From contig JARCOQ010000012.1 in assembly GCA_029207755.1 (NCBI GenBank), forward strand, positions 15,877,679 to 15,941,678: 64,000 nucleotides of DNA, given 5' to 3'. The notes under the pieces were generated by a model. It saw only the letters and a program-made list of their open reading frames with translations. It searched no databases and was not told the DNA's origin. Position numbers and translations under genes: made by a program. The DNA comes from Chamaea fasciata. Its lineage: Eukaryota > Chordata > Aves > Passeriformes > Sylviidae. Positions 23,943 through 37,106 of this stretch are shown piece by piece. The first letter of the stretch is position 1, and each line of letters begins with the position of its first letter.

Positions 23943-26855
23943 CTAGCCCGTGGCCACCGCGGCACCCGGCAGCGCGGCGGCCCCGGAGGGGCTCTCCGGG
24001 GGCTCGGTGGGCACGGCCGCGTGTTCCCCCTCCGGGTCCGGGGCGGTCTCCGGGGACGGCTCCTCCTCGCCCGGTGCCGGCGGAAGGAGGAAAGCCAGCG
24101 GCTCCCTGAGCGCGGCCACGTCGATGCGGCCCAGGCGGCCGAAACGCTGCAGCTGCATGGGGGGGACACCTTGGGGAGGGGGAGAGAGGGGTCAGGGGGT
24201 CTTCGCGCAACGAGACCCCCACGGAGGAGGCACGAGCAGGACAGGGCCCACTCAGTGCCAGGGGGAAGCCATGGGTGTCCTTTCCTTGCAACAGAAACGA
24301 AACCCTGAGATCTCACCCAGTGCCTGTGCAATCTGTGCTGGAGGGAAAAGCACCTGCAGGCAGCGGTTCAAGTAAGGCAGCAGATCCTCCAGGAAGGCTG
24401 TGCAAAACTGGGTAAAGAGCTCCTGCTCCCGCCCGCTGAAAGCCGCCTCCTCAGCACGGTGGAAGGCCAGGATGGTTTTGGTCACCTGGGGAGACAGAGA
24501 GACAGACGGGTCACCTGATGACAGCCACATGCCCAGGTGGGTAAGGAGGTCAATGGCACTTGGCTTGTACCAGCAACAGTGTGGCCACAGACCCAGGGCA
24601 GTGCCCAACTTCCTGTGCTGGGCATTGGTGACACCACACCTGGGGTCAGTTCTGGGACACTCCGAGATAGACACTGTGGGGCTGGAGTGTGGCTAGGGCA
24701 GGGAATGGAGCTGAAGGAGGAGCTGAAGCACAAGGAGCAGCTGGGGGAGCTTAGCCTGGAGAAAAAGAGGCTCAGGGGGACCTTCTCGCTCTCCACTACT
24801 CCCTGACAGGAGGGGCAGCCAGGGTGAGGCCTGGCTCTGCTCCCAAAGAACAAGGGACAGGACAAAAAGAAACAGCCTCCAGTTGTGCCACACGAAGTTT
24901 AAGTTGGATATTAGGAAAATTTCTTCATGGAAAGAGCTGTCCAGCCCTGGCACAGGGCAGTGGTGGATCCTCATCCCTGGAGAGATTTAACAGCTGTGTG
25001 GATGTGGCACTTGAGGACACAGAAGGGGTGGCCTTGACAGTGCTGGGGGAGTGGTTGGACTGGCTGATCTGAGAGGCTTTCCCAGCTCACTCAGAACAAA
25101 CCAGCCTCATGACCTCCAAGGACAAGTCCCAGCTCTGTCCCCCAGACTCACCTCAGCAAGGGCACTGTCCAGGCAGGCGGTGACATCCTGTGCCAGGGCG
25201 ATGGGGCAGCAGAGCCGCAGGTCATTGAAGGCAACGAGGAGCCCATTGAGGAAGCAGGCAAGGGGCGGGAAGTCCAGCAGCACCATGGGGGGCTGCAGCG
25301 TCCCAGGCTGGGCCGTGGGCACCGGCACTCCCGCGCCGCCCCCCAGCACGGCCGGCGCCGAGATCAGCGTGTAGGAATTCATCTCCTCGCGGAACTTCTC
25401 CACCGCCTCCTCCACCGCCTTCCCGAAGGCATCGGCAGCCACGCGCTGAAAGAGAGGGGCCAGCTGCCCGCGGAAATCCACGCCCACCCTGCTGAAGGAC
25501 AGCCCGAAGTACATGCACTGCCCCAGCAGCGAGTCCAGGCGGCCGCCCACGCCGCGCTCCAGGTCACGCCGCAGCGTCCGCAGGAACTCGGAGACCTTCT
25601 GCAGCACCCAGCCGTGGAAGATGGCCCCCTCGGCCGGCGCCGCGCCCTCGGCCGCCGCCAGCGGCTCCTCGTCCGAGAAGATGGCACGGTACTGGGTGAC
25701 GATGTCGAACAGGTGCACCCGGCAGGCCTCGATGGTCTTGGTGATGTGCACGTAGGGGTCGTGGTCGGGGATGGCGGCCTGCGTGGAGCGCAGCCAGGCG
25801 TCCCGTGCCTGCAGGAACTTGACGCGCAGCTCGGCCTCGGTGAGCACGTCCATGCGGCGCAGGAAGCCAATGACGCGCAGGCAGGCGGGCAGCGGGATGT
25901 TGGTGCGCAGCTGCTGGATCAGCTGCGTCAGCATCAGCTGGGCCGACTGCCGCACCTCCTCCACGATGCCCTGGGGAACACAGAGCCTCGAGTCGGGGTT
26001 CACCGGGGTCAGCTCAGCACAGGGTTCTCCCGGATCACAGGGTGGGACAACAAGGGGTTCACCTCAGTAACAGGGCAAAGACGGTGCAGGGCTCACCTGG
26101 ATAACGGGGATGTTTCTGTGCTTCCTCTCCAGCCGGCGCACGTAGGCCGTGAGCTCCAGTGCCTCCTCGTAGTAGCCATTACGGACACAGGTGTCCATGA
26201 GCTGCGGGATCTCCAGGATCTCCAGGATCTCCGTGTGCCGGTTCAGGGTCAGGCTGTTCATGCGCCGGCTGCAGGCGATGGCCTCGGCATCGCGCATGAA
26301 GGTCCTGCGGGGCCGGGATGGCATCAGCGGGAGAGTCCTCCCTGCAGCGGGTGGATCCCCGGACCCTCCCACCCACACCGGCCGCTCCCAGTGTTGCCTC
26401 CTGCCCAGTGCCAGCCGGCCCGACCCTTAGTGGGCTCAGCACCGGAACTTCTCGCTCCCCAGCTCAGCCCACTCCATCCCCGGCCCTTCCTGCCATGTTT
26501 CCACCCGCCGCTCCCAGTGCCCGCTGCCCGTCCCGCACCGGCAGGCGTCCTGCAGCGCGGGCAGCCGCTCCAGCAGGCTGCCGAGGCGGCTCTCGATGCC
26601 GCCGAAGCCGCGGCCGGCGCGGCCGGTGCACTCGGCGGAGCGGATGAAGGCTCGGTAGTGCTCGAAGGCGAGGCGGCGCGTCTCGGCCCCGACCCGCGCC
26701 CGCTCCGCCGCCAAGCGCGCCGGCTCCCGGCCCAGCTCCGCCAGCCCCAGCGCCGCCAGCTCCGACACATAAGCGGCGAGCTCGGGGCCGCCGGGCGCCG
26801 CCGGGCCGCGCAGCCAGGCCAGCAGCCGCGCCTCCTCTGCCGCCGCCGCCGCCAT
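23943..26855 (-). CDS. COG8: Conserved oligomeric Golgi complex subunit 8
   Basis: Lobe-B subunit of the COG tethering complex on the cytosolic face of the Golgi, needed for retrograde recycling of glycosylation enzymes. Minus-strand exons 26855-26539, 26304-26097, 25970-25152, 24485-24317 and 24169-23943 join in frame to 579 residues (human 612). Recognisable blocks include the [19 protein letters not shown] region of exon 2, [21 protein letters not shown] and FGLSFSRVG...DFRGQLAP of the 819-nt exon 3, and [20 protein letters not shown] of exon 4. The C-terminal tail after the EPLAFLLPP block is acidic and poorly conserved. The final acceptor is CCCCAAG rather than CAG. Intron 3 contains a CR1 fragment. 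The gene starts 117 bp from NIP7 on the opposite strand and ends 80 nt before PDF. Confidence 0.96.
24700..25085 (+). mobile_element. CR1 LINE fragment in COG8 intron 3
   Basis: Typical CR1 3-prime body, antisense to COG8: GGAGCTTAGCCTGGAGAAAA, then ...GGGACCTTCTCGCTCTCC..., TTGGATATTAGGAAAATTTC and CCCTGGAGAGATTTAACAGC. Confidence 0.85.
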
Positions 26856-26972
26856 CGCCGGGGCCGCCGCGTCACCTCCGGGCCCGCCGGTTCCGGGTCC
26901 GTCACTTCCGCTGCCGCCGGTTCCGGCCCGGTCACTTCCGGCCCCGGCGGCCCCGCGTGCACGGCGCGGGAG
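26856..26972. promoter_or_regulatory. COG8/NIP7 117-bp bidirectional promoter
   Basis: The start codons are separated by 117 bp of CpG-rich DNA. Three GTCAC(T/C)TCCG boxes (ETS/GABP-like) and three GGTTCCGG-type boxes occur as two imperfect tandem copies of a roughly 34-base module between 26870 and 26945. There is no TATA box. Confidence 0.7.
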
Positions 26973-28005
26973 ATGCGGCCGCTCACGGAGGCCGAGACGC
27001 GGGCGGTGTTCGAGAAGCTCGGGAAATAGTGAGGGGCCGGGAGCGGGCGGGTCGGGCACGGGGACAGGACGGGGACCGGGAGGGATGGGCACCGGGGATC
27101 GGGCATGGAGAAGGGATGGGCACGGGCAGGGCTGGGCCGGCTGGATCCCGGGGAACGGGGAGACCAAGGGGGACCGAGGGAGTGGTGGACACCGGGGGTC
27201 GGCACGGAGCGAGACCGGGAGGGCCGGGCCCCGGCGGTACCGCGGCAGGAGGGGCCGGGCTCACGGGCTCTGTCCCTGCAGCATCGGCGAGAACATCCAG
27301 CTGCTGGTGGACCGGCCCGATGGCACCTACTGCTTCCGCCTGCACCGGGACCGCGTGTACTACCTGAGGTGAGGGCCCGGGGGGCGCGGGGAGCGGGGCG
27401 GCGCCGCGGGGTGCGGGCCCGGCCGCCGCCCAGCACCGCCCTGCTCCCGCAGTGAGAAGCTGCTGAAGCTGGCGGCCAGCGTCCCCCGGGACAGCCTGGT
27501 GGCCCCGGGCACCTGCTTCGGCAAGTTCACCAAGTCCCAGAAGTTCCGGCTCAGCGTCACGGCCCTGGATTTCCTCGCGCCCTACGCCAAGGTGGGTCAT
27601 GGCCCCGGGCCGGCCCCGGCCCCGTGCCGGCCCCACGGCCCCTCACGGCTCTGCCCCTCTCCTGCAGTACAAGGTGTGGGTGAAGCCGGGCTCGGAACAG
27701 TCCTTCCTCTACGGTAACCACGTGCTGAAGTCGGGGCTGGGCCGCATCACGGAGAACACGGCGCAGTACCAGGGTGTCGTGGTGTATTCCATGGCCGACG
27801 TCCCGCTGGTGAGTGCCTGGCCCCTGCCTGGGTTGTGGGGGGCTATGAGGCGGGCGACCTCCCTCACCTCCCCTCCATCCCCCAGGGCTTCGGGGTGGCC
27901 GCCAAGTCCACGCAGGAGTGCCGGAAGGTCGACCCCTTGGCCATCGTGGTGTTCCACCAGGCCGATGTCGGGGAGTACGTGCGGAACGAGGACACGCTGA
28001 CATGA
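26973..28005 (+). CDS. NIP7: Ribosome biogenesis factor NIP7
   Basis: Nucleolar protein needed for 27S pre-rRNA processing and 60S assembly in yeast, and linked to 18S maturation in human cells. Exons 26973-27028, 27282-27368, 27453-27591, 27668-27808 and 27886-28005 join in frame to 180 residues, as in human. The start [19 protein letters not shown] and the N-terminal [11 protein letters not shown] block are followed by a C-terminal RNA-binding PUA domain (about 95-170) containing [14 protein letters not shown] and [14 protein letters not shown]. It ends EDTLT. Short introns (76-253 bp) lie in a CpG island. Together with UTP4 it makes two ribosome-biogenesis genes in the window, as in the human block. 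Confidence 0.97.
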
Positions 28006-28182
28006 GGGACCCGCGGGGACCCTCATGCTCTGTGAGTGTTCCGGGGCAGAACGGACTTTGTCCTGCGCCACGGCTGTGGGAAGCCCACCCGGAGTGGGAT
28101 GGAGATGTGGGACCTGCCAGCACAGAGCCCTCAGGGGGCTGCTGCCAGCATGGGAGGAGGGGCCCTGGCTCCAGCCCTGTCA

Positions 28183-28188
28183 CATAAA
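28183..28188 (+). terminator. NIP7: Probable NIP7 polyadenylation signal (CATAAA variant)
   Basis: CATAAA 178 bases after the stop, followed by a T-rich and TGTCTGGTGTGG downstream element. No canonical AATAAA is nearby. Confidence 0.5.
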
Positions 28189-28423
28189 GCCTGTTCCTTT
28201 TTTCACTGCCTTTTGTCTGGTGTGGAGGCCCAGGGGGAATCAGTCTTCCCCCCTCTTCTGGGGAATGTGACTCACTGGGGTGTGTCTGGGGGGGCTGATG
28301 GGATTGAGGGGAGGCTGAGGATGTGCTTCAGGGAGGGAGGGAGGAGCCAGCAGCTTCGAGACTCACAGAGGCTGGATGGCAGCAGCAGGCAGCAGTCACT
28401 CCCTGGACTCTGGCAAGGATTTC

Positions 28424-28429
28424 TTTATT
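28424..28429 (-). terminator. TMED6: TMED6 polyadenylation signal (minus-strand AATAAA)
   Basis: TTTATT on the + strand, 257 bases beyond the TMED6 stop. It places NIP7 and TMED6 ends about 240 bp apart in convergent orientation; the interval between holds nothing else recognisable. Confidence 0.7.
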
Positions 28430-28685
28430 GGAAGTCTGGCAGAAAAGGCCCATTAAGACACTAAAAATGGGTAGGGATGTGACAAACCCACACAGCACAC
28501 AGAACTCCGGTGCCACTGTGGCCTTTGGCTTTTCTCAGGATAATGTCAGGGCCAGAGATGAGACAGGAGCAGGGGGAACTCTCCAACCTCCTCCTGGAAG
28601 CTGAATTCAGCCTTTCCTCCCACTCTGTGGTAGGACAGAGTGGCAGCCAGGTCACCTGGCTCTGCAGGGAGGTCCCTGCCCTGTT

Positions 28686-31094
<2,409 letters not shown>

Positions 31095-31100
31095 TTTATT
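31095..31100 (-). terminator. TERF2: TERF2 polyadenylation signal (minus-strand AATAAA)
   Basis: TTTATT on the + strand, about 700 bases beyond the TERF2 stop, giving a plausible single-exon 3-prime UTR. Confidence 0.6.
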
Positions 31101-31801
31101 TTACAAATTATTGTTCCAGCTTTGGCACTTGAAGGCAGGAACACGTAGCAGTCTTGGAGCTCACACACAGCAAGGATAGTACCATGAAAAGTGCAAAGAA
31201 AACGTGACCTAAGTCAGACAGAAATGGAATTTTTACCATGGAAACAAACAGCTCCAAGTACTGAAGCACAAAGTAATTTTAGCTTTTTAAAGCCTCAGAG
31301 CTGGAAGGGAGGAATTTCTCCTCACAGATTAGCCATTTACAAAGCAGAAATGAACAGGGGAAAAAAAAATCCAAGGAGATCCTCTTGCCTGGATTTCTTC
31401 CCCACAGAAGCTCTGGGACTCAGTGCTGCCTCTCTTCCACGAGCAAGTGATGGCAAACATTAAACGAGTGATTCAGAGAATAGACAACTAAAGCACAAAA
31501 AAATAATCACCTATGAGATCATCCTGCTGATCACACCTGAGCAGAGCAAACAGCTGGGATTAATTTCAGCAGCTGCAGTGGTGAGGTGGACAAGGAAGTC
31601 TCAATCCAGGTGGTTCTAAATTCATGCTGAGAGGCAGTACAGCCCCTGCCACCTGCAGCACACTGATCCACAGCTGGAAAACAGGGTTCATGCATTCCTC
31701 TCAGTCATGGTTTTAGTGTCAGAGGGGCTTCCCACACTGCCTAGGACAGCACTTCTGGTCCAGCTTCCAAAAAACAACAACAAAAAGAGAGGCTCCCAAC
31801 T

Positions 31802-34800
31802 TCAGAGCATTCCCAGTTTCTTCATGGTCCGCCAGCGATCCTTGATCATGACGGCTGTGCGGTTCTGGAAGGGGTACCTGAGGCAGATGGCTTTCCACCT
31901 CCCTTCCCCGTACTTCTTCACCCCCTCCTTGATCCACTCGCTCTCCTGCACCGTCCACTTCTGCAAACAGCAAGGAAGGAGCTGCAGGGAGGAGCATGGC
32001 AGAGAGCCTGCTGCCAGTTCCTTCCCTTGTCACCAGTGCCAGGAACAGCAGGGAAGGCAGACAGGTCCTGGCAGCTGCACACAGCACTCCAGATGTGCAG
32101 CAGCTGCCTTCCTACAGGTCCTGGCAGCACAGTGGGACCTGTTCCTGGGTAACAGCTGCCAGATGTGCGTCCCTCACCTGAACAAGACTCTGAACCTCTC
32201 CAGCATGAGGGGAATTCAGCAAACCTTGCTCTGAGCCATCAAGACAAAGGGACCTGAGGCACCTTCCCAGTGCCCTGCAGGCAGGACAGGCACAGCTCCA
32301 GCCTGTTTTACCATGGAGACTGTAGGGACACCGCCCCACTGCAGGGCCTCCTGAAAGCACCTAAGGCTCCACATACCTGTTTCTTGGAGCTGGAGATCTT
32401 GGAGATGTTGTTTTTCTCAAGGGATGCTGGAAAACAGGGAAGAGAGTTACATTTCCCATGATTTGGGAGGTACAGATCTCCTTGAGAGGCTGCCTTGGGT
32501 TTAACTGCTGAGCTGTGCAGTCAGAGCACCCTGTGACAGGCAATACACTCCAATTCCTTTATCCCAGCCTTTCTACAGGATTTCTAGTTTCAAAATTCAG
32601 TCACCCAGGCAGCAGCAAGACCCTTGCAAGTGACCCCCATGCCAGGATTAGCACAGGTAATCCCTGCCAGGAGAATTTTCATACCTGCATTTGCAAAGAG
32701 CTCATCCTCGTCACTCCAGCTGTCCTTCTCCTCTGTGCCGCAGGAGCTGGTCCACCTTCCTTGGAGGGGCCTGAAATTAGGTGAGGGTTTACTTTGGCTA
32801 CTGGCTCAAGAGGTTTTTTGGGGAGCAGGTGCAGGGCTACCAAGCAAGCAGAGCCAGCCTCTGGACACTGTATTTCTCAAGAGGTGGGAAGCAGGAGAAG
32901 GATGCTCCTACAAGACTCCACAGGATGCTTCTACAGACTCTGGCCAATGATGCTAAAGCTGGGAGAAGTATGGAAAAACATGTACTGGAGTCACCTGCCA
33001 GGACCAGCTGCAGCACCTCACTACCAGCAGGACCTGATCATTTTCTCCTCTCCATTAAGCCGTAATTAATTTTAAAGCCAAACATATGGACAAGAGAGTT
33101 TGCTGTGCCCAGTTCCACATGGGCTGGCGAGCAAGGTCAACACTCATCTTAGGACAAAAGGCAAGGGTTTGGTGCTCAGGCTACCAACATCCGCAAGACA
33201 AGACTGGGGGCAGAGCAGACAATACCACACGAGAGGGGCTTCATACTTCTCACTCTGGGCAGACAAGGGCTCATCAGGCAATTTCGGAGCAGGTTTGGAA
33301 GCAGAAGAGACCACGTGCTCCTGGGAAGAGTCGGGGCACTCGCTTGACTTGCAGGACGAGCCGTCCAGCTCCACGATCAGATTGCTTATGCTGAACAAGT
33401 TTTTGATGTTACGGGGTATTTCAGGAGGCTCTGAGGTCTCAGAAGCTTGATTCTCCGTTTCTCTGCATCTCTTGGTTCTGTGGGATACAGAAGGAGACAG
33501 TTGCTTGGGGGAAGGCAAGTCTGTTTCGTCCAGTTTGGTGAAAAGTGCGTCCGAGTCCCCGGAGTCCGACAGGATCTTGAAAGCTTCTCTCAGAACAGAA
33601 ATCCCACACGAGGTTACAGCTCCAGGGGGCTGCCTATAAAATAAACACAACCAAGCGGGTTGTAGAGCTCTGCTGGCCCGAAATCCAGCCTTTCCCTCCA
33701 CTGGCACCCCAGCTCCTGGCCCTGCAGTGCCAATCTACAATGGCAGAGGCCATTCCCAGCCCTCCAGTACTCTTCCCAAACAGCACAGTGCCCCAGGTGT
33801 GGAGAGCACACGTTCATGCTCCACTGCCTCCAGCTATTCCTGCTGCTTCTCCACGAGAGCAGCCACTGCCCCCTCCCTGGTCACAACAGCACTTCCTGTC
33901 AGCAACTGAACCAAACCACCTCAACACCTTTCCCAGGATCCAGAGTCCTGCACCAACACCTTTGGGCTGGCCTGGGCAAGCATTTGGGGAATTAGGAGCT
34001 GCCTGGACACAGAGGATTAGCCCTTGGAAGAGAACTTGCAGCCACACTGCATCCACAGTCTAGAGCCAGACTCCTCTGCCCACCTTTGTGATTCCCTGGT
34101 GGACATTCTGGGGAGTTCTGGGGCTGCTGCTGCTGCTGGTTCTTTAGCTATTTCCATAGGCTCTGGAGTGCCCTTCAGGATGTCATATGTTGCTGTTAAA
34201 TGTTCAGGTGTTGCTGCTGGGTCAGTGACTACTTCCATAGGTTCTGCAGGGGTACCGGCTTCTTCCATAATCTCTGGAGCTACTGTGGGACCAGCTGCCC
34301 TTTCTGCAGGGCTGGCAGCTCCCTCCAGGTCTTCTGTTGCTCCTGCAAACTCTGGAGCTCTGGTGGGGTCCTCCACCCTTCCCGAGACCTCTGGAGCTCT
34401 GGCTGGAGCCTCCGCCCTTCCCAAGGCCTCTGGAGCTCTGGCTGGGCCCTCTGCCCCTCTGCAGGCCTCTGGATCTGCTGCCTGGTTGCTCAGCCCATCT
34501 GCAAACTCAGAAGTCCCCAGCGAGGATTTTCCTTTGTCAGCATGTTCTGAGTTCAAAGTCTTTTTCAGTAACTTGGAGAGAGAAGAGCACAGCAGTGTTA
34601 CAGAGATGATTCCCATTCCATTTTATCCCCTCCCAAAGGCGTTTCATGGATAGAAAAACGCGTTTGACCATGTAAACCTCTCAGGAATGGACTGAATTTG
34701 GAGTGTTCCAGGTTTAACTTGCTGCAAGTAGGCACCTGAGCCCCAGGGCAGTGGGGGGGACACGCACCGTCAGCAGCGCCGGCTCCGAGTCGTCCACGTA

Positions 34801-36712
34801 GCCCTTCAGGAACTCAAAGATGCTCTGCTGGAAGTCCTCGTAGGAGAAGTTTTTGACCTTTGGATGAGAGGGATTCTTCTCCCGGATGACAGCCAGCCAC
34901 TCATTCTTCTTCTTCTAGAGGAGGGATTCACAGGATCAGGTAAGAACACCCTGGGCAAGGAAACTGGTGACAGCCAGAGCGAGGGTGTGGGCAAGGACTG
35001 GGCCGCTCCTGCTGGACATTCTCCAGGCACAATCAATTTACACTGAGGTAAGGCCAGGAAAAGGCCAGAGGAACAGCAGAACCACCTTATTTCAGGAATT
35101 CTCCTTGCCTGCAGTGCCCAAGCACCCCCCCCACTGCCTGCAGAAACAGGAATGGGAACTCCTGCTGCTCCCAGAAGCTGCTCTGAAGGTGAGCTGGAGG
35201 CTCCTCAAGGGATAAATGGTGATACCTGGAAGGCCCATGAAGGTGTGTGGGGAAAGGTGAGTGACAGAAGGGGCTCTAACATGACAATCGAAACATGCAA
35301 CACTGAGGGACTAGCACTCCAGAAGGATTGTTTCCATTTTGGCCTCCTCACCCCAAACCTCCCAGGATTCATCAGACCCCTGCCAGACACACCAGCAGCT
35401 CCCACTTCATTCCAGCACAGACTCACTTGGTTTCTGGGCTCCTTCCCCATGTGCTTCTTGACGATATCAGAAGCTTTTTCAAATTCCTTGTTTCGGATAC
35501 AAACAACAACGGCCTGCAGAGGAAAGCAAAGACAGATTGAAGCGAGGCACAGGGAACAGCTCAGTGCCAACACTGAATTCCCACATCCCTGCAGATAACG
35601 AGAGAATCCCACACTTGAGGCAACTCCCACCATCATCCACATGAGGCCCTTCCAAGGCAAAAGCTGCACAACACATTTACTGAGAAAGAAAAAGATCTTA
35701 CAGCTTCCTTCACCATTTTCTGCACAGCCTCCATCGTCCTGTCCGCCACAGAGAACTCCTCATGGATGAAGTCCAGGACAAGCATGGCCGACTCCAGTGG
35801 GGTCAGCTCTGACTCCTTGTCGAAGGTGCAATCTATAAGAATTGGCATCCATACTTTTGGGGGGGGGTCACGGCGCTTCCCTATGGAGAGCTGGTTATTC
35901 ACCTGCACAGGTGGCAGCCGTCCACCCGCACAGGTGCACCACAGATCCCACAGCCGCCGAGGCACTGCCGAGTGTCTGAACTGCAATTCCTGCCCCCCAA
36001 CAGCCGTGGGAAATTCTGGAAGCCCCGCTAGAGAACTTCCCAAGTGCCCAGCACTGACCCAGGGGAGCATTTTGGAAGCTCTGAGGAGTCACCAGGGTGA
36101 TGTGTTTGTCCAGCACGCCAGCCCCGGGGCACCGCGGATGCTGCTCTTGGCCCCCCAGCGAGACAGATACAAACAGCTACCCCTCACCCGCAGGGAGACC
36201 CCAGCCCAAAGCCCAGCTCTGTGCAGGGATAAAGCTCCGGCAGTGCAGGGACACGGACACAGGACAGGGAGGAGGAGGGAGCGGGCGGCAAGCAGCACCG
36301 GGGCTCCCCAGAGCTGGCAGGAAAGGCCGGGCACCTACCGAGGTTCTCGCCCTCCTCGACCCGCGACAGCAGCTGCATTATCCGGAGCATCTGGGCCATC
36401 TCCGGCTCCCTGTCCAGGGGCCGCACGAGCAGCGCTGTGGGACAAACGGCTGGTCAGGCCGGTGCAGCCCGGCCCCGGCCGCCCTCAGCTCCGCCGCTCC
36501 CCGGCCCGGCGCCGCGCACCCTGCATGATGTCGCGGAACTGGCGGAAATCACGGTTGCGCCCGGAGCGATAGGCCTCTATGGCGCGGTGGAAGTAGAACT
36601 GCAGGACCCAGCCGTTCACGGTCTTCTCAGGGAGCGCCGCCATCCCGGCCCAGTCGGGGTCGGGATCCTGATCCTGGTCCCGCTCCTGCCGCGCCACTCG
36701 CCGCGCCGCCAT
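31802..36712 (-). CDS. TERF2: Telomeric repeat-binding factor 2 (TRF2)
   Basis: Shelterin subunit that binds TTAGGG duplex DNA and protects chromosome ends. Minus-strand exons 36712-36520, 36434-36339, 35832-35702, 35513-35427, 34914-34768, 34571-34084, 33633-33247, 32770-32685, 32426-32377 and 31960-31802 join in frame to 607 residues. The TRFH dimerisation domain spans about 25-218. The RAP1-binding segment ([13 protein letters not shown]) follows at once, then a long hinge with 13-residue repeats (about 256-359), the TIN2-binding helix ([13 protein letters not shown], 391-403), an acidic DEDELF stretch resembling the iDDR, and a C-terminal Myb/telobox domain (556-607, with [12 protein letters not shown]). 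The N-terminus before the TRFH domain is short and acidic, lacking the basic Gly/Arg domain of mammals. Exon 6 uses a CCAAG acceptor. Confidence 0.95.
34149..34460 (-). repeat. TERF2: Coding minisatellite in TERF2 exon 6 (39-bp, 13-residue unit)
   Basis: The hinge reads as about eight degenerate copies of a 13-residue unit of the form GRxEDPxRAPExx. The three clearest adjacent copies begin [22 protein letters not shown] and [11 protein letters not shown]. The DNA period is 39 bp and the reading frame is preserved. Confidence 0.8.
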
Positions 36713-37106
36713 CCCGCCGAGACCCAGGGCGCCGGAAGTGACGCCACCAACGTGGGCCCCTGGGCGCGCGGGCTTACTGAGGGCCTCCTCGCCTACAGTT
36801 CCCGGCGGGCATCGGCACCAACCCCGCCGCGCCTACAACTGCCGGCGGGCATCGGCACCAACCTCGCCGCGCCTACAACTCCCGGCGGGCATCACACCAA
36901 CCCCGCCGCGCCTACAACTCCCGGCGGGCATCACACCAACCCCGCCGCGCCTACAACTGCCGGCGGGCATCGGCACCAACCCCGCCGCGCCTACAACTCC
37001 CGGCGGGCATCGGCACCAACCCCGCCGCGCCTACAACTCCCGGCGGGCATCGGCACCAACCCCGCCGCGCCTACAACTCCCGGCGGGCATCACACCAACC
37101 CCTGCG
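36713..37106. promoter_or_regulatory. TERF2: TERF2 5-prime flank with eight-copy 39/40-bp minisatellite
   Basis: From 36792 to 37106 there are eight head-to-tail copies of a 40-bp unit (39 bp in the CATCACACC variant), beginning at 36792, 36832, 36872, 36911, 36950, 36990, 37030 and 37070. Each carries CCTACAACTCCCGGCGGGC or a one- to two-base variant, close to the ACTACAACTCCC-type ZNF143/THAP11 promoter site. The array starts about 80 bp upstream of the TERF2 ATG. Confidence 0.8.

Noticed and set aside
23197..24331. Minus frames of 364 and 380 codons spanning COG8 exon 5, PDF exon 1 and the PDF intron, suggesting a COG8-PDF fusion protein
   Set aside because: The COG8 frame ends in TAG at 23943-23945 and PDF starts at its own ATG at 23862; the long frames come from GC-rich composition and an intron read-through.
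36792..37106. Regularly repeated array considered as a CRISPR
   Set aside because: Units are contiguous with no unique spacers, and the genome is vertebrate.
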